A DNA stretch of 64,000 nt. Origin: Klebsormidium nitens (lineage: Eukaryota; Streptophyta; Klebsormidiophyceae; Klebsormidiales; Klebsormidiaceae). The notes under the pieces were generated by a model. That model was given only the letters and a program-made list of their open reading frames with translations. It was not told the origin of the DNA and made no database searches. The position numbers were made by a program, and so were the translations under genes. The stretch lies in the NCBI GenBank assembly GCA_000708835.1, contig DF237060.1, positions 124,001 through 188,000 on the forward strand. Reading direction: 5' to 3'. Of the stretch, positions 37,552 through 50,900 are shown piece by piece. The first letter of the stretch is position 1; each line of letters opens with the position of its first letter.

Positions 37552-40500
37552 TTGACCATTTTTGGCGGAACCTCCCTTGTGCAGCACTGTAAGATCCCCG
37601 GAAGCCCCTTAGGAGGGGCAGCAATGGAGCTCGGGGCTATCGGCAGTCCCAGACAGGTGAGCGGTTTGGGCAAAGGCGGTAGACCAGAAACTTATGCAAT
37701 GCATCTGGAGATGGACAATTCTCACCACTCAGGCAGTTGACAGGTTCCTTCTACTTTCTCTTAGAAAGGTTGAGCGTCATGTGGATAATTCATATAAGAA
37801 GGGGTCCCTTGTGTTCTCCTTTTCTCAAAGCAGTCCACTAAGTAGCGGTGCCACCATGGTTTGTCAGGGTGTCTGATTGATTGTTGCATAGCCAGGTGGG
37901 AATGAGAGCACGTACATCACAATAAAGATCGAGCATCTCATTAGACATAAGTAGCAGTGAGTGGTGGTGGTTGAGGATTGTGTGGGGTGATTTAAAGATG
38001 GAATGAATCAAGAACTGTTGACTGGTGAAGCTTGAGTACCCTTGAAAGTTCAGGGAGGTCAGGCCCTGACAAGACCTTTTCTAAAAGCAGACTGGAAAGG
38101 CACGAGTTAAAGAGTTCTTTCTTCTCCTCTTTTATTTATCAGGGGTTTCAGTCTTCCAAGTGGGAGTATCAGAAGAATAGCACAATCCTGGAGCTAGAGG
38201 CCAGGAACAGGGCGCTCCAAGATCGGTTAGCAGAAGCAGCTCAAGCCCCAAAGCCGCCAGTATTGGAAGGGGCAGCGGGCCAGAATATCAAGGACAGAGT
38301 CAACCTTGAGGAGTTATTGGCATCGATCAGGGGCCCCTCACAATTGATGGAGCAGACGGTGCAGTTGAAACCGAGGGGGGGAAGCGGGATCAAGGTATGA
38401 TGCTCCAGATGAGCCTTTCAAATTTGCTGAAACTCGCTGCTTTAAGCAGTGAGACATCTAGGAAAAGCCACACTTGTCCACATCAGCTGTTGTTTCTTTC
38501 TGTTTCCTTGAGTGTCTGACCTTTGACAGTTGCTGGATCTCTCGCCGGTTCCGCTTGAAATTTTCGACAAAAGAGAACCATGTTTCAGAGTCTTAGAGGA
38601 CGCTAGGTCCCTGTGGTTTTTTGTAATTTTGACAGCTCTTACAAGCGGATAAGTGGCCCTCTTTTGGAGTTTAAACCTGCCAATCATGAAGTCCGCAAGA
38701 AGGTTGACCTGTGAAGGGAACGAAGTTCCGTATGAAAAAGCAGGTCATCCCAGGGGCATGCTCGATTCTGGTCAAGAACCTGAACGCTTATTTTGAGAGC
38801 ATCCTCAGAAATATGACATCTCATCAAGCTCATTTGAAAAAGCTTTATAGGTTTCAAAGTCATCAACACGTATGAAGACAGGGAGGATCAATCGATTCCA
38901 TCGCACAGGCAAGATATGTTATCCGATTGTGCAGATCCCAGGCTCCCAGTGGGAATGGCACAAGAACTCAGCCTTATTGGAACTAGAGCGGAGGAACCAA
39001 GCCCTGAGGCGCCAGCTGGACGCTGCAGAGCTCGCCTCTCTAGAGCAGAAGGCCCTGGCAGAGCGGGAGCGGCAGTTGTTCCAGGAGCTGCTGCAGAGGG
39101 AAGCGCAAAACGATGCCGTGCTGCGCAAGGCCTCTGCGGTTAAGCAGAGGCTTTTAGATCGGGCCCAGGCAGCAGTGGATGCGCAAGTCATGCTGAACGC
39201 GCTGGGGGGGTGGAGGGAGGCAACTAGAGCAGCGAGAAAAAAGAAGCTGTTGGGGAGGTTGTTGGTGATTTGGAGAAAGGAAGAGCTGCGAAAGGGGCTC
39301 AGAGCATTTCGAGAAGGCTTGGAGGTGCTGAGGGCGAAAGCTGAGAAAATGGCAGCGGCTGAGACGTTTAGGAGGGTGACTCTGGAACGAAGAGCGGCCT
39401 TTTCTTGGGGCGTTTTGATTGGGCGCTCGAGATGGAGGAAGGAGGTTATGGAGCGGGTTAGGGAGTCGAGATTGAGGTTGACCGGGACCTTTGTGTTTGC
39501 CGGCTGGCGGGAGACGTGTTGGGACCGACAACGTAAGCGGCTGGCGGCGCAGAGAGCCGTTGCATGGCGTAGGAGGACTCTTTTGAGAACGGGCTGGGTC
39601 GCCTGGAGGGCTGAGCAAGACGCGAGCGCACAGAAAGCTGTTGAGGCGGAAGCTCTTTACTGCAAGCATATTCTGGAAAGGTGGAACAGGGTGACTGCAC
39701 TTTCCCGCCTACTGAAAAGCAGGACTGGTGAATTCGGTATTTGGCGGGCCAAGCACTGCCTTAAGGCATGGGGTCAAGCGGCACAAAGCGAGAGGCAGAG
39801 GAAGCAGCAGGTGAAGTCGATGCAGACAGCGTGGCAGGCCCGTGTTCAAGGGTGCGCTTTCCAAGGCTGGTTCGAGTTGGTCGAGCGGAAGCGCTTCCTG
39901 CGGACTTGCAGTCAGGAGATACAGAAGAAGATGGCGACTCGGATCCAGAGGTGGGGTTGGGATGTCGTCGTAAAGCTGCGAAGGGTTAAACTTTACAGAG
40001 AAAGAACGCTTTTGAGAAGGAAGCAGTCATTGCTGAGAGCGTGGAGTAGCTGGTGTTCGGGAAAATTGCGGCACCGCGCTTTGGTCAGTAGGGAATTGCA
40101 GCGAGGCCGGCGCAGTGCGTTGAGGAGGGCGATTGTGGCGTGGAAGTCGGTGACTGGTGAGTCCGAGACGCAAAGTGTGCGCCTATAGGGCACGAAAGAG
40201 AGAGAACGAAGTCCGATGATGTCTGAAGTTTGAACGTTTATGCAGTGATCGGGAGCAAAAAACGTGCAATCTGAAACATACATGATGACTATGTTGGGAA
40301 ACATAGTACTCGACGACTGAAATGGTACACTTCGTGTTTTGGCAGTCACCAACAGCCCGCTCTTTGTCTACTCTTCAAAGACAAAGTAATAAAGAGCCAA
40401 AGTGACTGATCCATTTGATGGAACCACTTAGGCTGCCAAGCAGTCGGTGCTCTTTCTCGCTCTGAAGGAGGAGCATGCGGCAACACTCGCTGCTGGTCAC

Positions 40501-43500
40501 TTGGATTGACGCTCGTTATCCTGCGTACTTCCTGCTTCTGCCAGAAGGAGATTTTAAAAATCATTCTGCAACGCATTGACCTTTTACTTTTTGTTTCCAG
40601 ATGAGGGCGTACGTCTACAGCTTGAGGACTCTTCCGCTCGCTTCTCCGAGCGGATCCACGACTTGGAAGCCAAGCTGTCTGCTGCCAAGACGGCGCAGAG
40701 CGAGGCCCTGTCATGGTTGGAGGAGTACCAGGCGGAGAGGCGCACACTGCTGGCCTCAGCGGAGCTGGCGAACGCGCGGACGCCCGTCTGGAGCAGCGGA
40801 ATGCTAGACGGTAGGTCCGCGGATGCCGGTTGACTGGTTGCGGGGCGCTCAAATCTGGGCGCTCAAATCTGACGGACCTGTTTTGACAGACCGTAGCGGG
40901 TCGTACAACCGAACATCCATTGCTGGTGCCGAAATTAAGGGTCCGCATCTTTTTGGTCGACATCCTGCTAATGTAGTTGCATTCTCACTTTGAATAGAGT
41001 TCGTCGTTCGATGTTGATGACCGTCCGGTGCTTGACCGTCTGAGACTACCTTCGTCGCGAACCGTAAAGCCTTTCTTTGACACCAAGGTTCAGATCCCTT
41101 GGCGGTGAATCATTCACAGGCCTAAAAGGCAAGGGAAGAGCGAGACAACAGGTTTTGTGTACAGATGTTTTCTTGCTTTGTGCAGCGGAGCTCCGCTGGC
41201 GAGCTGTGGGCTCTGCCGGCGGCCTCAGCCCTCGGTCCGGACACTCCGCTGCCGCGCTGTTCGAAGACCCGGACGAAGTCGGAGCAGCTCCGAGGGGGGT
41301 CGTCGTCTTTGGGGGCTGGAATGGCACGGAGTGGTTTAACGACGCGTACCTTTTCGACTCGGGTAAGTCGCACGATCGGAAGTGTCGGTCAGGATGACGT
41401 GGCAACCATTCTGTGCCGCTTTTGTCGTTTCACTGCTGTAGAGCAAGCGTTACTTAGGGTGGTGGCATACTCCTTGTCGCCACTGTCTTCGCTTGCCTGG
41501 GGCGTAAGCCGCGAGGGTGTGGCCGCCGGGACCATATGATAATCGCATGCGAACAGAGTAACTCCCACTTTGACGGTTTTGTTGCGGCCGTAAAAGATAC
41601 TTTCCACAGAGGTGACTTCGTGCCATTGTATCTGAGCTTTTATTATCACCGTCTTTCGACCACAGAGAGTCAAGTCTGGACGGAGGTGGTGTCAGAACTT
41701 TCAGAAGCACCACTGGCGCGCAACGACCACTGCGCGTGCGCCATCCCCGGGAGGCGGATGCTCGTCTTTGGGGGCTTCGACGGGAGCGACGAGTTAGCGG
41801 ACCTGCACGTTTTGACCGTGGACGAGGACGGAAGTAAGTGAACGTACCGCCCTTTCCTTTCCGCTTAGAAGTCGGCGGCCTGCCGCTTCCCGGAACCCTT
41901 TGCTTTGTCGCAACGGATGAGCACTTCAGCTCGCATGGGTGTCATAGGACGACGCTCTTGAATATGTCTGACGTACCTGCTGTTGGGACGACGTGAGTAC
42001 AAAAAAGGGCGCTTTCTCTGGAGCTTCAGTAGCGCAAGGTTTCGCATTAGAGTCGCTGTGTCTGCGGTTGTCCGTGGTTGATGTCTGCCCGATGTCTGCC
42101 TGCCTAGGGGACTCTTTGATACATCCATTCCCGCTTCCACTGTTCGGGTTGGCTTACAAGCCTTTTTCACGCCGAAATGCAATATCGAAAGAAGTACAAT
42201 CAGAAGATATCTCGGTTCTCGGCAATCTGCAAATCCTCAGCCCCTCCCCCGCGTCCCTCCAGGCACTTTCCACTGGTCTCAGCCCGACCTCGGCATCGGC
42301 GCGCGCCCTGGCCCCCTCTCCCACGCCTCCTGCTGCCTGCTGCCGTCAGGCCGCCACGTGGCCCTTTTTGGCGGGTACCGTTCCGGTTCCGGCCTGCTGA
42401 ACGAGCTGTGGGTGCTGGAACTGGACCGCTGGGAGTGGAGCCAGCCGGAGGTGGCGGGGGATCCCCCTCGGGCACGGAGGGGCCACGTGATGGAGGTGCT
42501 CGGGGACCTGGTGGTGGTGCACGGGGGGTACGACGGGCAGGCGCATCTGAGCGACCTCTATGTGCTGGTAGGTGCGACATATTGGGCGGCATTTGTGTGC
42601 TGGTAACTTGCAAGACATGTGGGCGACTTTCGTGTGCTGGTAAGTGCGAATTATCTGGGCGACTTTTGTGTGCTGATAAGTGCGAGATCATTGCGGCGAC
42701 TTTCACGTGCTGGTAAGTTGCGAAAGCGCTTCGCAGGTCGCAGCTAACGAGAGGATTCATTGTTTTGTGCGTACGTTATCACGTTTCTGGGGTCCTCTTG
42801 AACGTGAGTACGGAAGCGGAAGTAAACTTTTGGACTCCGGTGCAAGAAGCCGCTTGGTAAAATGGAGGTGGTCTGTTGGTTCTCTTCTTCACCCAGCTTC
42901 AGTGAAGGAGCTTTAGTGCGATCCTCGTCAGAGGCGTCTGCGTTTTCTTGGTATGCCTCTTGTTGAGAGGAAACCAGACCTAAGTAGAGTTTCGTGTTTG
43001 TCCACAGGACCTGAATACCATGGTCTGGCGGAGAGTCGACCCCGTTGGGGACGTACCGGCCCCCAGGCGAGGCCACGTGTCCACTGCCATCGGGCGTCAC
43101 GTGCTCATCCACGGCGGCTTCGACGGAGCCGACTACCTGGATGACGTGTACACGCTCGACATCGACGGCTTCATCTGGCTCCAAAGAGCTCCGATGACGT
43201 CAGCAGCCGACCACGTGGAACTAGTCGGGGAGCTGGGGGCGCCACATCGGGAGCTGCGAGAGATCGATCCAAACGTCGGCGCGAGGGCGGGAACGATGAA
43301 AGGCGTGGGAAGAGTGCGGGCAAGCGAAGTTGAAGGGGGCATCGCGGATGAGAACGACAGGCGCCCGGGAAATGCGGACCGCTCGGAAGCCGCAAAGCAA
43401 ACCAAGAGGATAAGCTCGACTACCGGTCGGGATCCAGAGAAGTACGAGACGGGAAAAGGTGCCGCTACGTTGCAATTCAATGGCGCCCCGAAACGGGAAC

Positions 43501-45425
43501 CTTTTCCGGAGGGACGGGCGTTCCATCAGGCCGTGTTCGACGGTCACCGGGTCGTCGTGATCGGCGGCGCCCATTCACACTCCGTCCTTGAGAGCGTCCT
43601 GCTGCTCGAGAACACAGCCGCCGAGGACGGACGCGCGCTCGCGCGCGTGCACTTCTCGGCTTTAGAAGAAGCTAACGACTTGAGGAACGAGTGTATGCGG
43701 CTGGAGAGGGAGCTCGCGGCCGCGCGGGCGGAGGGTTCGGGGTTTAGGGCCGCGGGCGAGCGGCTGGCGGCGGCGCTGCGCGTGGAGGCGCAGGCAAAGA
43801 AGGGCGCAATCGCGGCGCAGCGGATCTTGGGGCAGAAGCTCAAGAAGGCGCGCGCGGAGGGGGCCGAGCTGGACGCGGAAGTCAGCAGGTAAGAAGTGCG
43901 CGATACATTCTTGCTTTGAGAAGTGCACTTACATTAACTTTGTTATTCTGGTAAGGCTCATTTGCAGAAGCTGAAGAAGTAGAGCTCCGAGGGGGGCGAG
44001 AATCAGAGAAATCTCGCCGTTTGACGGTGTATTTTTGTCAATTATTGCGGGTGGACGCTGCCAGGACGTACGTATAAGGCTGTCGCGAAAACACAGTTTG
44101 CTACAGAGCATGCATATGATGGTAGATGGTCGCAGAATGGCGGAAAATGGAACACGAGCCCGTTTGAGGCGGAAACACGGCACAAATAGTTCGTCACGTA
44201 GAAGAAGTTCAATAGAGAAACGTCGGGACCCGTGAAAGAGCCCACAGCTTCTGAAGTCTGACTACATTTGCTTGAAATTACTAGGATGGAATAAAGGGCT
44301 CATATTTATACACTCGTGGTTCCTGGATGCGCTCAAAGTGTCACACCCTCCTTCCATGCAGTCTCCAAGAACAGCTCCAGAGCAAGGCCGCCGAGTGCCA
44401 CCTCGCACACCAGCACGTGACGTCAGCCCAGAAGGCCCTGCACGCATCCGAAGCAGACCACCAAAAGGCCCTGTTCCAGGCGGCAGCGGCCGCGCAGGAA
44501 GAGCGGCTACGAGCCGCCGGAAAGATAGCAGAGCTTGAGGCGCTGGTGGGCTTCCACGAGACGGAGTTCCGGCGGAAGGCGGAGGAGGCGGAAGCGCTGC
44601 GAGCGGACCGGAACGGTGGGGCGGTCAGAGTGGCGGAGTTGGAGGGGGAGGTGCAGCGCGTGCGGGGATTGCTGGCAAAGGCGGACGAAGAGGTGCGCTT
44701 TGGGCGCTTCCTATTCTCCTCCTTATGCCAACGGTTTTTCAACGAAAGACTTGTTTCTTCGTTGTCGTGTCGTCCTCTTTTGTCTTCTTCTCGCTAGGTC
44801 CAGGTCACGTTTCGTGAGCTCCTACGGAGAACTCGCGCTCTTGTAGCGCGTTTCGTCCGCTTTCCTTGCTCTGCTCGCTAAAAGGTGGTTGCTGCCTACC
44901 AGAAAAGCGGTTGTTTGATAGGCTTGTCGTCTTCCGTAGGCCGGGTCGAAAGTAGAGAGCTCGCGACCAGGAGGCTGTACAAGAACGTCCCCATCGCATG
45001 AGCGCTTAAAATGGAGACTCCAGAGCCCTAGCAAAGCTGGCTGGTCTCCTTGAACATTGCTTTCAGCCTTGATGCGACACATAAACCCCTCGATGCAAAT
45101 TGAGGTTTTCAAATGATGGAGAGCCTTACTACCGACCTTTCCGCTTCCCAGGCTGAACTGAAGGTCCGTCGAGCAACCGAAGAGGGCCTCGCGGCCGCCC
45201 GGGCGCTCGAGCGGCGCCTCCAAGAGCAGGAAGCAGAGGCGGAACGCGTCGCGCAGACCGCCCGGGAAGAGGCAACCGGGCAGGCCGAGGCACGTGCACA
45301 GTCTAGTTTGCAGATTGAGCAGTTGCGGGCGGAGCGACTGGGGGAGCGCGTGAGGACCTTGGAGAAGGAGAGAGTCGACGAGCGGCGATTTGTGGAGAGT
45401 TACCGGAGGGAGCGGGATGCAGCGG
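37500..45425 (+). repeat. Right arm of a large inverted duplication
   Basis: This segment is matched in reverse orientation by 21250-28335. Breakpoints are near 37500 (upstream of exon 1) and near 45423 (inside exon 10, at gggatgcagcg). The spacer between the arms is about 9.2 kb and holds the membrane-protein and NCS1 genes. The right arm is intact; the left arm has lost several hundred bases and its frames. Confidence 0.88.
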
Positions 45426-46571
45426 AGGCGGCCCGTCGGGAGGTGAGTTTAGGACAATGCTTTAAGGTTCGATTCTTCATAGCGCGCTATGGTCCCCTTT
45501 GGATTCGCTCATTGCAGTTTTGTCTTGTTTCCTCCGGCCTCGCTTTGACTGTGCTCTTGTAACTGGACTCCAACGTTTGGACTGGCGTCTCTTAGGCAGC
45601 CAACAATCACGCATGTAGATCTTGAAGACTTTTGTATGACGAACCAAAAGTGACGGTGGATCGGCCGAAGACGCACGCGAGACGATTAGATCCTCTCTAG
45701 GCTCCTGGAGCTTTGCGGGCAGCGCTACGCTCGTACCTAAAATTCCCCTCACCACAAAGCCCTCGGTGAATCTAAATTACGGAACATTACATGAAGCTGC
45801 GTAAGTTTGGCGTAAAGAACCGCGGGATCGCTGTGAAGGAATGAGCATAGCGGTCGATCGAATTTGAATGCAAGTTGCGATCCAGTCATGTTCTCCATTC
45901 ACCTCTTGAGGGGTTGACGTCGTTGGCGGTATTACCTCAAAGAGCCTTAAACAGCCACACGGAACCAAGGCTTTTTGACCAATCACAACGTTGCCCACAG
46001 GCGGAAGCGATGCGCGCGGAAGCTCTGGAGTACACGCGGGCGATGGAGAGCCGATGTCGGGAGGAGCTGGCAAGAATGGAGGTGAGGCTGACGTACTTGA
46101 CTATGGCGTGTCAAGATGACGTCTGTCGCCAGGTCGCCCGAAACGCCTAATCTTCGAGCAGGCTGATGCCGCTCGCTGTGGAGTGACTATGATCCTGAGA
46201 TGCGCAAACCAATTGGGAATCTTTTACATAGATTTGCTGATCTGACGACGTACAGTCGATTGTACTGTCTTTGCTACAATTGTGCTACTTCGTCACTCTT
46301 TTGGACGCGCAGGAAACGCGAGGTCCGATGTTACAGAAAGGGAATGATGAGTCAGAATCTCGCACAAGCGGCAACAAGCCTCGGAGTTAGCCGCAATACA
46401 CGGACGATGTCCTGACTGGAGACTCTCGTGTGCCATGTGCAGGAGAAGGTCAGGGCTGCAGGGTTGGCCCGGTGGCAAGCAGACGCAGAAGTAGGAACGG
46501 AGGATAAAGAAAGGGGCGGCGAGGCGCGGCATCAAGTAGAGGTGCTGTTAGAGGCATCGCTTGGGGGGTGA
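37552..46571 (+). CDS. SFI1-like repeat, kelch propeller and coiled-coil protein
   Basis: Exons 37552-37656, 38143-38394, 38935-40156, 40601-40810, 41186-41362, 41666-41833, 42263-42567, 43008-43888, 44362-44692, 45152-45442, 46001-46081 and 46443-46571 (stop TGA) agree in phase throughout, giving about 1,383 residues. Exons 2 and 3 open with related heptad-like segments (KWEYQKNSTILELEARN and QWEWHKNSALLELERRN). Exon 3 then has repeated Trp-centred helices (RRKQSLLRAWSSW, AFQGWFELVERKRFL, ILERWNRVTALSRL, FAGWRETCWDRQRKRL) resembling SFI1 centrin-binding repeats. Exons 5-8 encode about six kelch blades with GG pairs (VVVFGGWNG, MLVFGGFDG, VALFGGYRS, VVVHGGYDG, VLIHGGFDG, VVVIGGAHS). Exons 8-12 are long charged coiled coils. 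Kelch/coiled-coil proteins often act at cell tips or the cytoskeleton; SFI1 repeats bind centrin. Start at 37552 or at 37624. A broken inverted copy lies at 21250-28335. Confidence 0.8.
42549..42720 (+). repeat. 36-bp tandem array of exon 7 end plus donor
   Basis: The end of kelch exon 7 (gcgacctctatgtgctg, then gtaggt) is followed by four more versions of the same junction at about 42584, 42621, 42657 and 42693, spaced 36-37 bp. Each has gcgac(t)tt...gtgctg; three keep a GT donor (gtaact, gtaagt, gtaagt) and one has ataagt. Reading on into the array, the exon frame meets a stop within the first unit. The array resembles a CRISPR only in period; there are no spacers. Confidence 0.85.
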
Positions 46572-47913
46572 TCATGGAAGCATCTCTGAGGTCTGGCTCT
46601 GACACTGGAACTTGACGCCGCTCTTCCCTGGCTGTTTCCTGGCCTTTCAAGCCTCTGCTTCGTTCTACCGTGCATAGCCCACGACAATATTGGCAATCAA
46701 TCTGGCTCTATGGGAGGATTGGTCAAATCTGTTTCTTGAACACCTGTAAGCCTCAGGACGGCGGCGATCAAGTAGTGTCGTTTGTCGTTCGTGCGATGTC
46801 TGCCTCCAGTACTCTAGATCAGGCAGCCAACTGTTCGCTAGGTTCTCTATATAGCACCCAACTATTCGCTAGGTCCTCTTCGTTCTGTGTACGATTTGTG
46901 GAAAAACATGCACATTCGCCCACATTCCCGGCCCCATGTCATCTTATACTTCTGCTTCAGGATCCTCATGTAGCCTAACGTAGTTAATCTCAGCCAAAGG
47001 TACATTGGCCAGATCGAGGATTCCACGCGAACGCAATTGCATTCGTTGGTGGCGCAACAAGACAACTGACATGTGCAACAAGAGGCCAGCTGGCAGCTGC
47101 GTGCAAATCAAGCAAGCGCTGTACAATTGGCCCCCTAGCTCCCAACCCTGAACTACGTTATGCTAGCTCGTGCTTATATGAGTGACTGGCATATCCAACC
47201 GTACATCGTGGTAAACAATTGTCACCATTGCCATGCAAGAACTGTTTGCTCTGCGAGCTGGCACCAAATCTGAAGAGCTGCAAAAGCTCTTCAGAGTCTC
47301 GAGTACCTAGGTAGACTTTCGTTGTGGGCCTTGCATGTGATATAGCGTATAGGCGACCTGTGCATGAAATTGGGACCGAATTGAATGAAGCATGGTACCG
47401 CTTGGGGCTTTTTGATAGATCCTGGTATGTACCGTTCAGTTTGACCGACGTATAGCCTATAGCATTACATGCTGTGTAGTGTGCAGAGTTGAGCAAGGCA
47501 GCGCTGGCAACCTAGCACTAGGCAGCATATGGGAACGTCATGGCGCCTTTGAGCTTTGAGGGTTTGCCAGGCGTCTCGACTCTCAGCGCGAAAGGAAGGC
47601 ATTCCCTTTTTGGCCCCTTGCTTGTGTGTGCGGCCCTCTTGTCTAATCCTTCGAGGCATTGCAATTTGAAAGTGATTCCATCAAGAGAGTTCAAAAGCTG
47701 TTGATGAACTTCGTAAGTTGCCTAGCTTTGAAACCTCAGCGTTTGAATTTCAAGAAAGGGCATAGGGCTGACTGTTTGACTACCACCTTGCGAGAAGGAG
47801 AAAGTCAGCACCAGTGATACATTTGGTGCGGGCGGAGCAGCTGATGAAAGCTGACTGATTCCATGTTGCCGTTGGGGTAGGTGGAGACAGTGCGCAAGTG
47901 GAAGAACACAAGA
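46572..47913. other. Spacer between kelch and formin genes
   Basis: About 1.3 kb in which I recognise no coding exon. A short imperfect repeat occurs near 46840-46875 (caactgttcgctaggttctct versus caactattcgctaggtcctct, 27 bp apart). It should hold the formin promoter and 5' UTR. Confidence 0.45.
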
Positions 47914-50900
47914 ATGGCGTTTCTGAATTGGTTCTTCAAGAAGCCACCAGAGGGACTCGTTCAAGTCTCTGATAGGGTTTATGGTGAGTCTCTCAGGTTG
48001 CTTCATTGCTTTGTGAGAGCATTCACTTGTATCTCCAAATCGGCTTGGAAACCACCACCTGCTGCACAACAGATTGAAAGGGCTTGGTTTAGACGTGTGC
48101 TGGCGCTTAGAGGTAAAACCCTGAAACGTGCTGCTTGCTGCTTATAGTTTAGTCGATATCGCCCCCATCGCTCGACACTACTGAGGATACAATGCCACAC
48201 TGCACATGTCCACTAGCTCTGCTCTTGCTTTCATTGCGTCAGATCTCAGAACTTGACAGAGGCGTTGCAAAGGATTGAAATCGATGCCCGCTGATATTAG
48301 CTTCATTCCGACAAGACAACCAAAGCTTTCTGAGCTGCTTTCCTCGCTTGTCAGTGCTGGTAGGTTTGACCCTTGCTTTTGGGTGATTTGAATCAAGCTG
48401 CGGAGGATTCGTCGCTGGGCATGTTTCTGAAGTGCAAGCGCCGAATGAAGATGCCGGCATATATTCTGGAGTGCCTCTGACTCCAATTCACTCTCTCATT
48501 TCGAAGCAGTCGGTTGTGGGGCATGTATATGCCTGCACCACAGCACTGCTGACTCGCTGTAGTTGCACGGCCGTTGCTCCGCACTTGATTTGCAACAATC
48601 TACAGGTCGGTACACTCATGTGCGGAAGTCCGGACTCTCATAAGTTTGCATCTGGCAAGTTCTTTCTGACCGCTTGGATTCAAAGGTTGACCACTTTGGG
48701 TACTCAACCTGGTCACTTCAATGCTGGACACTCTGAATCTCTTGCAGTATGCTGCAAGTTCACCCTGACATTTGTCTTGAACAGAGTAACTGGTACTTCG
48801 AAACCTCAGCCTTATCGAGAGCCTCTCATTTCCCCCCAGTCTTCAACTCGGTGTTCTCCCTGGACCCCCTCGAGGAGCAGGCCTACACGCGCTACATCGA
48901 GGACACCGCCAAGAAGCTGCGCGGCACTTTCCCAGAAAGCGCGTTCATGGTCTTCAACTTCAAGAAGGACGAGCGCAAGAGCCGGTTCACAGAGCTGCTG
49001 GGGCAACTAGACATGACGGTCATGGACTACCCGTTCCACTACGAGGGCTGCCCTCTCCTCAGCATGGAGATGATCCACCACTTTGTGACAACGTCCGACA
49101 ACTGGCTGAGCGTCGACGTGAACAAGAACCAGATCCTGCTGCACTGCGATTACGGGGGGTGGCCGCTGCTAGTGTTCATCATCTCGTGCTTTCTCATCTT
49201 CCGACACGAGCAGACGGGGGAGACCAAGACACTAGACTTGGTCCAGAGAGAGGCGCCTCGGGGGCTGCTGCAAGAAGTGTCGGCGATCAATTACAGCGCT
49301 TCGCAGGTCCGCTATCTGCAGTACATTTCCAGGCGGAATGTGAAGGCAGATGAGTGGCCGCCAAATGACAAGATTCTGGTGCTGGACTGTTTGATCATGC
49401 GCACGGTGCCGAGCTTCAATGCGGACGGGGGGTGCCGGCCAGTGGTGCGCCTCTATGGAAGGGACCCCCATGGGAGCAGCCAGGCGACCGAGCAGATCTT
49501 TTCAATGGGCAAGAAGAGCCGCTCGACCAAGGCGTACAGCAAGGTCGGTTATCATACTAGCTCGTTTTGCTGGTCGAAGAAAACTTGTCTGACAGTCACC
49601 TTGCAGTTGGAGCCGCATGCGAAAGACCTGTTGTAACACCACTCATGGTACGTTGTTTCCAAGGCTGAACCATGACTACCTCGAGGGAAATACACCGACC
49701 TCCTTCTTAATGTGGAGCGTCCTTATCCGGTGTCACTCCCAAGGATGTTTGAGAGTTGCCAGGTTTCGGGTCAGACTTGTCTCGAAAGTTGCACACCTGT
49801 ATACTGAAGAGACCTTTGTCTGCTGCTACAAACCTCGTCTCTATCGAACTGATTCAAAGTCTTCTCAAAAATGACAACATAAAGTCGTTTCCGAAGTTTC
49901 AAATCTTTGATAATTGGCCCTTGAACAATTTCAAAGTGAAGCAATGGACAGGGATGCGTGCACCTTCGTGCAGAGCTGAGAAAACGCCGTGCCCTTAGAA
50001 GCTTCGTCTTATTCACATCTCGTCAGCACCTGTACATACCTCTCCTGGGGAGATCTGAGCAGGCATCATTTTCCAAACTTCGCACGGTTGCCAGGTAGCC
50101 AGGGTCCCTGTTCCTTACCCCTCTTCTTGGAAAGACATTCTCTCGAACCATGGAACGGTTTCGTCTTACTGCCATGAAGCATTCTCTCTCTAAAGAAAGC
50201 GCTTCATACCGTTTCTCTCTGCAGCGGGACACTGACGTCATCAAGATCGACATCCAGTGTGCGGTGCACGGCGATGTCGTGATGGAGTGCATCCATCTGG
50301 ACCTGGAGTCTGACCGCGAGAAGGAGGAGCTCATGTTCCGGATCGTCTTCAACACGGCCTTCGTGCGGTCCAACCTGCTGATGCTGTCGCGGGATGACAT
50401 CGACATTCCGTGGAACACCAAGGAGCGCTTTGAGAAGGAGTTCAGGGCTGAGGTATGCTGCTGCGGTTAGATCCACAAAACCGAGGATAGGGTTGATCGG
50501 GGTCAGACTGTTTTGTACGAACAGGCTCTCAACATCTCAGCGAAGGGGCACTTTCACGATGGAGTTCAATGCGGAGATAGGACCTCTGCTTCTTGGGTAA
50601 TGCAGGTTTAGGGCAGGCTTTAGAAGGGTGTTTGCAAGGGCCGCCTCAGGAAGTGCCTGATTGAGCAGTGCGTAGATCGTTAGAAGCAGGCAATCACCTC
50701 AGCTGGAAGTGTAGAAAGTATGCGACAGTGCGTGCGTCTGAAAAGCGCCACCAGGTCACAATCTATCCTTTCATTGGCTAGATCGTCCAAGCCCCAAGCC
50801 TTGTTGCGGCGGTACATAGACTGGCAATGAAGGACACAGCTATCTCCTCTTTCAGGGGTTCAGTTGTTCTTTCAGGCGCAGTTGTTTGTCGTTACATGGC

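Noticed and set aside
42549-42720. 36-bp regular repeats suggestive of CRISPR
   Set aside because: The units are contiguous with no unique spacers, lie in an intron of a eukaryotic gene and derive from an exon/donor junction.
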